From Bacteroidaceae bacterium (GTDB lineage Bacteria > Bacteroidota > Bacteroidia > Bacteroidales > Bacteroidaceae), in NCBI GenBank assembly GCA_017429525.1, contig JAFROT010000019.1, forward strand, positions 1 through 43,692: 43,692 bases of DNA, written 5' to 3'. Both the position numbers and the translations under genes were made by a program. Positions 18,005 to 26,909 of the stretch are shown piece after piece. Position 1 is the first letter of the stretch. Each line of letters opens with the position of its first letter. A model generated the notes under the pieces. The model was not told the DNA's origin and searched no databases. It worked only from the letters and a program-made list of their open reading frames with translations.

Positions 18005-18168
18005 TATATTTTTTATGGTGTAGCCAAAAAGAAAGCCCTGTTTTTCTGACCTATTTAAGCTGGGGAAAAACACTTTTCCACACCTTGAGCGAGGCGAAGT
18101 TTACTTATTACATTGTATTTGAATGTATTAACCTATTTCCAACAAAGTGATTTTTTCCACACCTTTCT

Positions 18169-18200
18169 TTTGGTGCGATTGAGAAAAGGCCGTACCTTTG
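18169..18200 (+). promoter_or_regulatory. Complete Bacteroidetes promoter TTTG-N20-TACCTTTG
   Basis: -33 element TTTG at 18169-18172, 20-base spacer, -7 element TACCTTTG at 18193-18200, 33 bases before the ATG of the TPR regulator. Both elements and their spacing fit the primary sigma consensus of the phylum. Confidence 0.75.
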
Positions 18201-18232
18201 CAGCGGCAAATCGAAGTAAAAGTCCGTAAATA

Positions 18233-19684
18233 ATGAAAATAGGCTTTCGACAACTCTACATCATCATCCTGACTGTCGGTCTCCCTACAGCCTGCCAACG
18301 TCATCGCGCCACCACTGCGGCCGAAAGTCTGAAGACAGCCGAGGTCGTTCATGCGGCCTCGCCTGATAGCGTAAAAGCCTATGAAGATCTACTGCGAACC
18401 GCCATCCTCAAGGCTGAGGCCGAACTCGACTGGACCACATGCGCCCAGGCAGCACTTCTCTTGTCTGCACAGCTTCAATGGACCGACGAGCCCGAAGCGC
18501 TTTCCCTTGCCAAGAAGGCGCAACAAGCGTTGGCAAAGAAACAATCTGCACAAGAGGGCACTTCGAGCGCAAATGAAGAAGATAACAACGCATCGCTGGG
18601 CATGCGCATCAACCTGGTGATGGCAGGGCTCTATGAACAAACAGGCGATACCGCTCGTGCGCGTTCCTTATATGAAGAGTGCCTCCGTAGTGAAGATAGC
18701 CGTAATGTCGCGCTGAGCCGTCTGGCCAACCTGAGTCTGGTTTCAGGCGATGCCGCCGGAGCACTGGCGCTGGCACGACAGATACATCCCAACGAGCGTG
18801 ATACGTCCGATGTCGAGCCTTTGTTTGTGCTTGCCAACTGCTACTTGCAATGCGACTCACTGGAAGCAGCACGACAGATCTATCAGCAACTGATCGCCCT
18901 GCCCAACAGCAAGGCACGTTACGTCGCCTATCGGCATCTCTCAGAGATTGCCATCCTGGACCGCCGTCTCGACGAACTCCCTGCCGGGCTTGACTCAGCG
19001 TTTGCGAGTGCCGAGGATGTCTTCTTCGAAGCACTCCAGCAGAAGGATGCCTACTTCCATGCTACGCTCGAGCAGGAGCGTCGTGCCGAGCGCCTGGCCT
19101 ATCATGGGCGCCTCCTGAACTGGGCCTTACTGGGCATCACCACCATAGGAACGCTCACCATCTTGTTCATCATTAGCGTGAGCCGTCAGCGCCGAGCGAC
19201 CCAGCGTCAGCGCCTGCTGGCCGAGCAACGCGAACGCGAGCTTGTTGAACAGCGACTACAGCATGAAGCCCAAGAACGCGAACGCGAAGCACACGAGGCC
19301 GAAGAGCGCCTGTTCCAACAAGGGCAGAAGATTCATCTGTTGCAGCGATTCATCCTCGACAAGAGCGAAGTCCTGCAGCGCCTGCGCGAAGAGGGCGACC
19401 ACAAACGGCAACTCAGCAGGCGAGAGTGGACCGACGTGGAACAGATGCTGGACAGCATCACCGACGGCTTCGTCGCACGTCTGAGAGCTGCACACCCCGA
19501 GTTTCGCGAGGAGGATATCCAACTCTGCATGCTCACTCGCATGAAACTCTCCAATCAAGTCATCTCAAGCATCTATCTCATCACCGTCTCAGCCGTCAAG
19601 CATCGTAAGCTCAAGCTGAAGAAAGACGGCTTCGGGGAGACCAACCCCGAGCGCCCGCTCGATGATGTGCTCGATGCTATCTAA
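18233..19684 (+). CDS. Membrane-anchored TPR protein with C-terminal HTH-like domain (putative transcriptional regulator)
   Basis: The 483-residue protein has an N-terminal hydrophobic segment ending in LPTAC, a signal or imperfect lipobox; a TPR-like helical region at about residues 50-280 (ALSRLANLSLVSGDAAGALALARQI and similar); one transmembrane helix at about 298-318 (LLNWALLGITTIGTLTILFI); a long charged coiled coil (about 320-385, rich in RQRLLAEQRERE-type sequence); and a C-terminal domain with FREEDIQLCMLTRMKLSNQVISS, which matches the LuxR-like HTH end of this Bacteroidetes family. The likely layout is periplasmic TPR sensor, cytoplasmic DNA-binding head. Signal and targets are unknown. 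The next gene starts 8 bases after the stop. Confidence 0.8.
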   Translation: MKIGFRQLYIIILTVGLPTACQRHRATTAAESLKTAEVVHAASPDSVKAYEDLLRTAILKAEAELDWTTCAQAALLLSAQLQWTDEPEALSLAKKAQQALAKKQSAQEGTSSANEEDNNASLGMRINLVMAGLYEQTGDTARARSLYEECLRSEDSRNVALSRLANLSLVSGDAAGALALARQIHPNERDTSDVEPLFVLANCYLQCDSLEAARQIYQQLIALPNSKARYVAYRHLSEIAILDRRLDELPAGLDSAFASAEDVFFEALQQKDAYFHATLEQERRAERLAYHGRLLNWALLGITTIGTLTILFIISVSRQRRATQRQRLLAEQRERELVEQRLQHEAQEREREAHEAEERLFQQGQKIHLLQRFILDKSEVLQRLREEGDHKRQLSRREWTDVEQMLDSITDGFVARLRAAHPEFREEDIQLCMLTRMKLSNQVISSIYLITVSAVKHRKLKLKKDGFGETNPERPLDDVLDAI

Positions 19685-19692
19685 GAACGAAC

Positions 19693-20457
19693 ATGAACGC
19701 ATTAGACATCATACTCCTACAGGTAATCACCATGTTCCAGCCCGAGGCCATTGTGCAGACGAGCGAAGGAACGGTGGTGGCAGTTGAGACGGAACAAGCG
19801 GAGACGCGTGTCCGGCTGCACTTTGCCTCTGCTGACGGCAGGTGGGCGGTTCCCTCGACAATTCTTCTCTCCGACGAAACCGACGGGCACCATGCTCTGC
19901 GCAGTAGTCGCACAGAGGGGGCTGATCTCATCCTGACGTTTGACGCGCTGCCGCCAACGACACGTGTATTCGACATCGTCGGCGACGAGCATCACCGATG
20001 GATGGGAGTGCATAGTGCCGCTCGCACAATGAACTTCGCACAGGTGCGTCCCAAGTTCGACGGGAATGCAAAAATCGCTCATTCCATTGATTCTATCATC
20101 CACGAATGTGGCCTCGTCAAGGCCCTCGAAGACGACTCCGTCTTCGCCCGGCTGCAGCCCGACCTGCCTCGTTTGCGCGACTATATTGTTTGGAAATGGA
20201 AGCTATCGCCGCATGAGGCGTTCCTCCTCGCAAGAACTCATCAGGCGAGGACCGAGACGGAAACGCTAAAGAGAACTGTGACAGCCACTCGATCGCTCGA
20301 CGAGTTGCCCTCGGCTCCCAAGTCGAGGCGGCACTCATCAAGAGGGAGGAAGGTCAAGGAGAAGGAAGCTCCCCCACCCCCATCGGCTGCCGTGTTGCCT
20401 CGCAAGGTGCGTCCACTCTCACGCTTCGAACAGAAGATGCTGCAAGAACGGAAGTGA
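19693..20457 (+). CDS. Hypothetical protein in operon with the TPR/HTH regulator
   Basis: Not recognised. The 254-residue product has no signal peptide or membrane helix. The first 120 residues look beta-rich (VVAVETEQAETRVRLHFA, ADLILTFDALPPTTRVFDIV) and contain a tryptophan-aromatic patch at HHRWMGVH. Residues about 120-195 are helical and acidic, and the last 60 are basic and proline-rich (SRRHSSRGRKVKEKEAPPPP), ending in LSRFEQKMLQERK. Codon use and GC resemble the neighbours. It lies 8 bases after the regulator, so co-expression is likely, and a basic disordered tail would suit contact with nucleic acid or membrane; that is speculation. An alternative start is the methionine of MFQPEAIVQ. 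Confidence 0.6.
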   Translation: MNALDIILLQVITMFQPEAIVQTSEGTVVAVETEQAETRVRLHFASADGRWAVPSTILLSDETDGHHALRSSRTEGADLILTFDALPPTTRVFDIVGDEHHRWMGVHSAARTMNFAQVRPKFDGNAKIAHSIDSIIHECGLVKALEDDSVFARLQPDLPRLRDYIVWKWKLSPHEAFLLARTHQARTETETLKRTVTATRSLDELPSAPKSRRHSSRGRKVKEKEAPPPPSAAVLPRKVRPLSRFEQKMLQERK

Positions 20458-20604
20458 AGCGACAACTTTAGTTGAGTGTTTAGGGCCGAGAGTTGTTCTT
20501 GAGTTTTGAGTCCTTCAGACTCGCATACACTCGAAAAAACGTCCCTATAGGCCGAACGGCGAGTTTTAGGTTTAGAGTTATAATGAGAAATAAAATAGGT
20601 TATT

Positions 20605-23600
20605 ATGAATACCAAAGGCTACGGAAACTGCGTACGCTGCAGTCTGATCAACATCGTAATCGTGACGTTATCGCTGCTGTCAACGGTCAAGGCACAGACG
20701 CCTGCTGACGTTGACGATACACGACAGAGCTATACTGTCCGCATCGTGGATGCCGAAACAGGCGAGGCGCTGCCACTCGTCGGCGTCTACATCAGCGAGG
20801 AATGCAACACGCTGACCAACTTCGATGGCGAGTTCACCATCAAAGCTGCGCCAACAGACGTCCTGCGGCTGACGTGCATCGGCCGGCAGACGCTGTCGCT
20901 ACAAGCCAAGAGCCTCCTGCAGGAAGAGGGCGCTACTGGCATACGCGTAGTGAAGATGAAGATGCTCGACACCACACTCTCGGAAGTAACAGTCAAGGCC
21001 GTCGAGGGTATGCTCTTTCAGGTGGCCAAGAAACTCGAGAAGGTCTTCGACCGCAAAGAGAATAAGGAAGCACAGTATTTCTATCGACAGACATCTGTCT
21101 TCTCGCAGAAGCAAGACATCGTAGAAGCTTTCGTGCGAGCTCGCTCTGCCGTCAACCTGCGCGAGCTGGAGTTCCTGACAGGACGTCATGGGCTACTGAG
21201 CCAGGCGGCTTGGAACCGCTCTGCCATCAACGACATGAACCTGCACCACTTGCTGGAGATGGGGCCCATGACACGCCAAAGCCAGTTCTGGCACGACCTG
21301 ATAGCCCCGTTAAGACCAGAAGGGACAGCAAGCGCGTTAGCCACGAGAGCCAAGGGCAACAAACTGGCGGTAGACATCAGCCAACTGCGGAAGAAGCATT
21401 ACTCAGGAATCGAATACCTGCAACATTTCTATGACATCACCGTCACCGAGATGGACGGTGACGACCAGCATCTCTACTGTTTCGAGCTCCGACAGCGCGA
21501 GGACGTAGAAGTCGAGCAGCCCATCATGACGGGTGTGCTCTACGTGGATCGTGCCACGCTCAGCCCCCTGGCCTTCGACGGTCAGGTGGAGAACCTGAAG
21601 TTGCGCTTCGGCAAGGGCGAACTGCGCTCGGCTACCGTGCTGCCCGTGACCTTCGACGTCCACATGGACTACGGCTACGACCGCAAATTCCCTGAAGTGG
21701 CCGACCTCTCCGTCGAAGCCAAATGGGGCGAATTCCAGACGCGCACCCTACTCTTCAACGTCGAGGGTCAGAAGCACTTGCATGTAGGAAAAATAAAGAA
21801 GACGCATGCGCGCGAGAACATGCTCTCGTCGATTGCCGAGGCTGGCTACGACAGCACCTTCTGGGCCAATAACGAAGTGGTGAAGCGAACGGCTGAGGAG
21901 CAGGCCATCGCACAAGGCGCTGTAGACCAGACGAAAGCTCGCCTCGACAGCGTGGCCGCTTATCAGGCTTCGCTGCCGCCCTTGGCGCGCCTGGCCGACC
22001 GCCTGGACCGATTCGGGAAAGCCATTCCACAGGAAAAGGTCTTCATACACATGGACAACACGAGCTACTTCCTTGGCGATACCATCTGGTTTGCCGCTTA
22101 CACGCGCCGAACCAACGAGGACTGCCCGAGCCGCATCAGCCGCGTGCTCTACGCCGAGTTGTGGAACCACGACGGCTATCTCGTTGAGCGTAAGCTCGTG
22201 GAGATGAAGGATGGTCGCGGGCATGGCTTCTTCGAGCTCCCCGATACGCTCTACTCGGGCTATTTCGAGCTGCGTGCTTACACCCGCTGGCAGCTCAACT
22301 GGGGTCAGACAGAGCACTATCACTCGTGGTACACGGAGTATAGCTTCTACAACAAGGCGATGGCGAAAGATTTCTTCCGCGACTACGAGAAGCTCTATTC
22401 GCGCGTCTTCCCCGTCTACGACAAGCCTAAGGAAGCGGGCGATTTCTACAAGGACATGACGTTCCGTCCCTTGCGTCGTTATTTCAAGAGTGCGCCCAAA
22501 GAACCAGAGCTGCGCCTCTCGCTCTTCCCTGAAGGCGGCAACCTGGTGGCAGGTGTGCCGTGTCGAGTGGCTTTTGAAGCGGCCACCTCCGAGGGCGAGG
22601 TGCGCGAGGGCATCCTTTCCATCAATTGCAATGACAAAAGGGTAAAGATACGAGATGACCGTGGCGAAGAGGTAATGGCCGTGAGGACTGAGAACCGTGG
22701 TCGCAGCACCTTCGTCTTCACGCCTGAGGAAGGCAAGGAATACGAAGCCATCTTCACGCCCGATGAACAGCCGAAGGATGCCAAGCGCCCCATGACCGTC
22801 ACCCAGAAGATCAAAGCGATCAAGGCTGAAGGTGTAGCCCTGCAGGTGCATCGCGACAGCACGACAGGCGACTGGCACTTCGACATCGCAGCCTCAGGTC
22901 AGGCCGCCAGCATCCCGCTTGGACTCACGGTGATGAACGAGGGCAAGTTGGTGGCTTTCAGAACAAGGGAAAACGGACAATGGACCGCTCAGCCCGAAGA
23001 AGCGCTTGATTCTTCAAGAATGGACAATGCTTCACAGGCTGAATCCACGCGCCAGCATCATCGTACATTGACCTTTGCCCATTCTGATTTACCCGCTGGC
23101 GTAAATCAAGTGACCGTCTTCGACAGCATCGGACATATCTATGCCGACCGCCTCTTCTTCGTCACACGTCCAGAGCTGGCAGAGCCCACGCTCCAGTTCA
23201 CAGGAGCCAAGGAACAGTACCAACCCTTCGAGCGCATTGATTTCGATGTGACTTCGGCTCACCTGATGCCCGATCAGACCGTTTCGCTGACGGTGCGCGA
23301 CGCCGTCCATGCCGACAACACGTTCGACAGCGGCAACATCATGACTGAGATGCTCCTGGCCTCAGAGATCAAGGGATTTGTGCCACAACCCAACTACTTC
23401 TTCGAACGCGACGACGAGGAGCATCGCCGTGCCCTCGACCTGCTGATGCTGACGCAGGGGTGGCGACGCTTCAACTGGCAGGAGATGGCCGTCAAGGGTG
23501 CTTGGGAAATCACTCACCCCGCCGAGCACACGCAGATCGTCACGGGAACGGTCAATCGCTATTATTCCAGCATGGCGGGGTTTGACCCTGCCTACGATGC

Positions 23601-25047
23601 CGCTTTGGCTCAACACGAGGAGTTCATGTTGACTCAAGAACTTCCCCTCTCAGAGCAATGGGCAATGGCTTCTGATGTCTTTGGCAATACCATCAATATT
23701 AATGGACAGGCGCTGACGTACTATACGTCCTACGGGAACCAAGGGCCCTACTACTTCTATAACCCTTACAGCGCCTCCCACTCAATAGGCAACCGCAGCT
23801 ACGGGTGGAACCTCAACGCCCAACGTGAGAACCTATTTGGACGACTTGACGAAGGTTTCGGAACATTTGGCTCAAGCACGCCCTCGCTCTTCCAACCTCA
23901 GCGACCCGAATGGCGCAATGATGACTACAACGTGCTCAGCTTCCGAACAGCCAATCGCTACCGCGAGAGCAAACGTTCCAAGTCTGAGAAAGCCGTGCGC
24001 CAATACCTCGAGGAGGGCAGCGTGACAAAGGACGTTACCGTCCACGCCGAATTCGTAAATCCGTTCGACCAAAAAGACGTGCTCACGGGCGAGACGCAGA
24101 CCCAAAAAGGTCGTTTCCAAATCGACCTGCCGCGATTCGAGGGGCAGTGCATCTTCTTTCTCGGAGCCAGCGATTCAACAAAATGGAAGAAGAACAAGCC
24201 CTACTCATGGGTGACCGTCGACCCAACCGACGAATACTCACGGAGCCCCCTCTTCCCCGAATATTATGTCCGCCTGAATTTCCCCTATCCACGATGGGTG
24301 AAGCCTTACACGTATTATCAAGTCCACAACGCACCCCTACGCGATTCGCTCTTTCTCTCGCCCAGACTTCTGACCGATGGCATACACACGCTCGACCAAG
24401 TGACAGTACGCGCCCGACATGGAGGCCTAAGACGTATCGACTACTCTAAACCCGCCTACGTCATCGATGCCTACGTTGCGCTCAACCTCGCGATGGACGC
24501 TGGGCTTATTGACTACTCGTTCAACTCCTATGAGATTGCCTCGAAAGCCGCCTTCGCGCTCATCGGCGATATGGGCATGGAACGCAACTACTCCATCAAC
24601 AGCAGCTTCAACAGCAAGCCTGGCATCTACACAGGCTATCTGGACCAACGCCGCCAGAGCCTGCTCACCTACGTCGACAAGATCTACATCTATACAGACT
24701 ACTCACCTCGCCGTGAGGGCGATGAACGCTTTGAGCAAGCCAATCAACCAAACGTACGCGTAGACCTACGAGGCAACGAAGGCAACGCCCAGCGCGTCAC
24801 CTATCGCGACCGCCGCTACATCCTCGATGGCTTCGCCTTCCAAGAGGACTTCTACCACCCCGATTACAAGCGAAACCCGCCCGTAGAGGGGCAGAAAGAC
24901 TATCGCCGTACGCTCTATTGGAACCCCGAATTGAAGCTCGATGCCAGCGGAAAAGCCCATGTGAGCCTCTACAACAACTCCCAAACCACGACGATTGCCA
25001 TCGATGCCGCCGGTCAGACAGCTGAAGGTGGACTCCTCTATAAATGA
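20605..25047 (+). CDS. Large exported protein with carboxypeptidase-regulatory-like and MG2 (alpha-2-macroglobulin-like) domains
   Basis: The 1480-residue protein starts with a signal peptide (hydrophobic IVIVTLSLLSTVKAQ, cleavage near residue 31). Residues about 38-110 form a CarboxypepD_reg-like beta sandwich (DAETGEALPLVGVYISEE...TNFDGEFTIKA). Around 470-570 is an MG2-like domain, QEKVFIHMDNTSYFLGDTIW...GYFELRAYTRW, as in alpha-2-macroglobulin-type and related Bacteroidetes proteins. The C-terminal third is beta-rich, with a possible plug-like stretch (LDQVTVRARHGG). It is probably envelope associated; similar proteins accompany outer-membrane transport or assembly. Residues about 793-810 (NGQWTAQPEEALDSSRMDN) are encoded by an in-frame copy of interspersed repeat B. 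Precise role unknown. Confidence 0.75.
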   Translation: MNTKGYGNCVRCSLINIVIVTLSLLSTVKAQTPADVDDTRQSYTVRIVDAETGEALPLVGVYISEECNTLTNFDGEFTIKAAPTDVLRLTCIGRQTLSLQAKSLLQEEGATGIRVVKMKMLDTTLSEVTVKAVEGMLFQVAKKLEKVFDRKENKEAQYFYRQTSVFSQKQDIVEAFVRARSAVNLRELEFLTGRHGLLSQAAWNRSAINDMNLHHLLEMGPMTRQSQFWHDLIAPLRPEGTASALATRAKGNKLAVDISQLRKKHYSGIEYLQHFYDITVTEMDGDDQHLYCFELRQREDVEVEQPIMTGVLYVDRATLSPLAFDGQVENLKLRFGKGELRSATVLPVTFDVHMDYGYDRKFPEVADLSVEAKWGEFQTRTLLFNVEGQKHLHVGKIKKTHARENMLSSIAEAGYDSTFWANNEVVKRTAEEQAIAQGAVDQTKARLDSVAAYQASLPPLARLADRLDRFGKAIPQEKVFIHMDNTSYFLGDTIWFAAYTRRTNEDCPSRISRVLYAELWNHDGYLVERKLVEMKDGRGHGFFELPDTLYSGYFELRAYTRWQLNWGQTEHYHSWYTEYSFYNKAMAKDFFRDYEKLYSRVFPVYDKPKEAGDFYKDMTFRPLRRYFKSAPKEPELRLSLFPEGGNLVAGVPCRVAFEAATSEGEVREGILSINCNDKRVKIRDDRGEEVMAVRTENRGRSTFVFTPEEGKEYEAIFTPDEQPKDAKRPMTVTQKIKAIKAEGVALQVHRDSTTGDWHFDIAASGQAASIPLGLTVMNEGKLVAFRTRENGQWTAQPEEALDSSRMDNASQAESTRQHHRTLTFAHSDLPAGVNQVTVFDSIGHIYADRLFFVTRPELAEPTLQFTGAKEQYQPFERIDFDVTSAHLMPDQTVSLTVRDAVHADNTFDSGNIMTEMLLASEIKGFVPQPNYFFERDDEEHRRALDLLMLTQGWRRFNWQEMAVKGAWEITHPAEHTQIVTGTVNRYYSSMAGFDPAYDAALAQHEEFMLTQELPLSEQWAMASDVFGNTININGQALTYYTSYGNQGPYYFYNPYSASHSIGNRSYGWNLNAQRENLFGRLDEGFGTFGSSTPSLFQPQRPEWRNDDYNVLSFRTANRYRESKRSKSEKAVRQYLEEGSVTKDVTVHAEFVNPFDQKDVLTGETQTQKGRFQIDLPRFEGQCIFFLGASDSTKWKKNKPYSWVTVDPTDEYSRSPLFPEYYVRLNFPYPRWVKPYTYYQVHNAPLRDSLFLSPRLLTDGIHTLDQVTVRARHGGLRRIDYSKPAYVIDAYVALNLAMDAGLIDYSFNSYEIASKAAFALIGDMGMERNYSINSSFNSKPGIYTGYLDQRRQSLLTYVDKIYIYTDYSPRREGDERFEQANQPNVRVDLRGNEGNAQRVTYRDRRYILDGFAFQEDFYHPDYKRNPPVEGQKDYRRTLYWNPELKLDASGKAHVSLYNNSQTTTIAIDAAGQTAEGGLLYK
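22982..23029. repeat. Interspersed repeat B, copy inside the 1480-residue gene
   Basis: Reads GGACCGCTCAGCCCGAAG then AAGCGCTTGATTCTTCAAG and AATGGACAATG, matching the copy inside thrC (5084-5135) with a few changes. It is in frame and forms a loop between conserved beta strands. Confidence 0.75.
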
Positions 25048-25210
25048 GTTCTTGGACAGATTCTGTAAAGGGACATCCGCACTGAAGCTTTACAACTGAA
25101 CTCTGAACACCCGCCTCCATCTCACTACAGACCACGGTGCGTCTCCTATCAAGGAGATGGTTGACGATGCAACTGCCGAAAACAGCCTAAGCTGAAATTC
25201 ACAATCGCGC

Positions 25211-25342
25211 ATACGAACGGACGTGAAGGACAACACGAACGGTCGCAAAGGCCAATACGAACGGTCGCAAAGCCCGATACGAACGGTCGTGAAGGGCGAT
25301 ACGAATGGTCGCGAAGGACGATGCGAATGGATGTTAAGCCGC
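25211..25342. repeat. Six-unit tandem repeat, exact 22-bp period (ATACGAACGGTCGCAAAGSC type)
   Basis: Six units begin at 25211, 25233, 25255, 25277, 25299 and 25321. The first eight or so bases (ATACGAAC/T GG) are the best conserved. The array ends 8 bases before the rodA stop codon and lies in the gap between two convergent genes. There are no spacers of different sequence, so it is not a CRISPR array. The rest of the gap (25048-25210) holds nothing recognisable apart from a short hairpin near 25143-25158. Confidence 0.85.
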
Positions 25343-25349
25343 CTTGGCC

Positions 25350-26909
25350 TCAACGCTGGAAGCGCGAGCGCCCGGCATCGATGCGCAAGAAGATGAACAG
25401 GAGCAACGTGAAGCCCCAGAGCGAGCTGCCGCCATAACTGAAGAATGGCAACGGGATACCGATGACGGGCATCAGGCCCAGGACCATGCCCACGTTAATG
25501 AGCAAGTGGAAAAAGAAAATGGAGAAGGCACAGTAACCGTAGACACGGCCGAAGGCATAGGGCTGCCGTTCAGCCACCACAATCAGTCGCCACAGCAACA
25601 GCAGGAAGAGCACGAGCACAGCTGCCGAGCCGATGAAGCCTTGCTCCTCGCCCACGGTGCAGAAGATGAAATCGGTTTCCTGCTCAGGCACGTACTTCAG
25701 CTTAGTCTGCGTGCCATTGAGGAAACCTTTTCCCTCAAGGCCGCCGGAGCCAATGGCAATCTTGGCCTGAATGACATTGTAGCCCACCCCATTGGGGTCG
25801 TCGCGCAAGCCCAGCAGCACCTGGATGCGCTTCTGTTGGTGGGGAGCCAGGTGGTCGACCAGGACGTTGGCCGAGAAGAAGGTTGCCAACGAGCCAAGAG
25901 CGAAGAGGCCGATGTAGACGTAGCGATACAGGTGGTTGGAGAAGCCCAGCCAGACGAGACGCAGGATGAGCATCAGGCAGACGGCAAACAGCACGGGAGT
26001 GATGTCGAACACGTAGGACGAGAAATGCTCACTTGAGAACACGAAGTAAGCAATCCCGATGAGGGCGAGCATGGAGCCCAGCGAGGCGAAGATGGTCTCG
26101 AGGAGGGAGCGACGATAGACCATCCGGGCAGCACGACTCTCGGCTGCCGTCTCGCCAAGCAGAGCTGCCGGGCGACAATAGACGATGATCATGCCAATGA
26201 CGAACACGACAATCATCAGCATGACAGCGATAGCGCCCAGACTGGTAGCCCCGCCCAGCACACGCTCGTCGGCAAAGCGCAGCCCCACAACGACATAGGC
26301 CACAGCAGCAATACCCGTGAAGAGAATACTTCCCGGCATGCCTTCGCGATAGAGCATCAGGAAGAGACTGAAGTAGACAAGGGCCGAGCCCGTCTCCTTC
26401 TGCAGCACGATGAGCACCATCGGCAGCATCATCAGCGCTACGCAGATGGCGAGATTCTTCCACGAGCCCTGCAGCCTGAAGCCATAGGAACTCATGAACT
26501 TGGCCAGCGCCAAGGCCGTCGCGAACTTGGCAAACTCAGCGCTCTGGAAACTGAACGGACCTATCTTGATCCACGAGAGCGAACCCTTGATGTCGTGAGC
26601 CAGGAAGGGCGTGACGAACAGCAACAACAGCAGGCCGCCATAGATGAGATAGGCAAAGGTGTCGAAGATGCGGTCGTCGAGGAGCAAGATGATGGCACCC
26701 AGCACAACTGACGACCCTATCCACACGAGTTGCATGCCCGTGCGCGTGTCGAAGGAGGCAAGCGAGAGGAGGTCGCGCGGCTGGCCATACTCATAGCACG
26801 CACCGCAGATGCTCATCCAGCCCATGGCCAGGAGGAGCACGTAGACGATGATGGTGAACCAGTCGATGCTGGCGAAAATGCTCTTGGGTTTATCTTGCAT
26901 AGCTGCCAT
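25350..26909 (-). CDS. rodA: Rod-shape-determining peptidoglycan polymerase RodA (SEDS family)
   Basis: The integral membrane glycosyltransferase polymerises lipid II for lateral wall growth with its partner PBP2. The protein has about ten hydrophobic helices and ends with the SEDS signature PLPFFSYGGSSLWGFTLLLF near the C-terminus; the conserved VGEEQGFIGS loop is also present. At 519 residues it is longer than many RodA proteins, mainly through a hydrophilic and membrane insertion around residues 215-330. The ATG at 26909 overlaps the mrdA end by 20 bases; the ATG at 26900 is an alternative. It is last in the mreBCD-mrdA-rodA elongasome block. Confidence 0.93.
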   Translation of the reverse strand: MAAMQDKPKSIFASIDWFTIIVYVLLLAMGWMSICGACYEYGQPRDLLSLASFDTRTGMQLVWIGSSVVLGAIILLLDDRIFDTFAYLIYGGLLLLLFVTPFLAHDIKGSLSWIKIGPFSFQSAEFAKFATALALAKFMSSYGFRLQGSWKNLAICVALMMLPMVLIVLQKETGSALVYFSLFLMLYREGMPGSILFTGIAAVAYVVVGLRFADERVLGGATSLGAIAVMLMIVVFVIGMIIVYCRPAALLGETAAESRAARMVYRRSLLETIFASLGSMLALIGIAYFVFSSEHFSSYVFDITPVLFAVCLMLILRLVWLGFSNHLYRYVYIGLFALGSLATFFSANVLVDHLAPHQQKRIQVLLGLRDDPNGVGYNVIQAKIAIGSGGLEGKGFLNGTQTKLKYVPEQETDFIFCTVGEEQGFIGSAAVLVLFLLLLWRLIVVAERQPYAFGRVYGYCAFSIFFFHLLINVGMVLGLMPVIGIPLPFFSYGGSSLWGFTLLLFIFLRIDAGRSRFQR

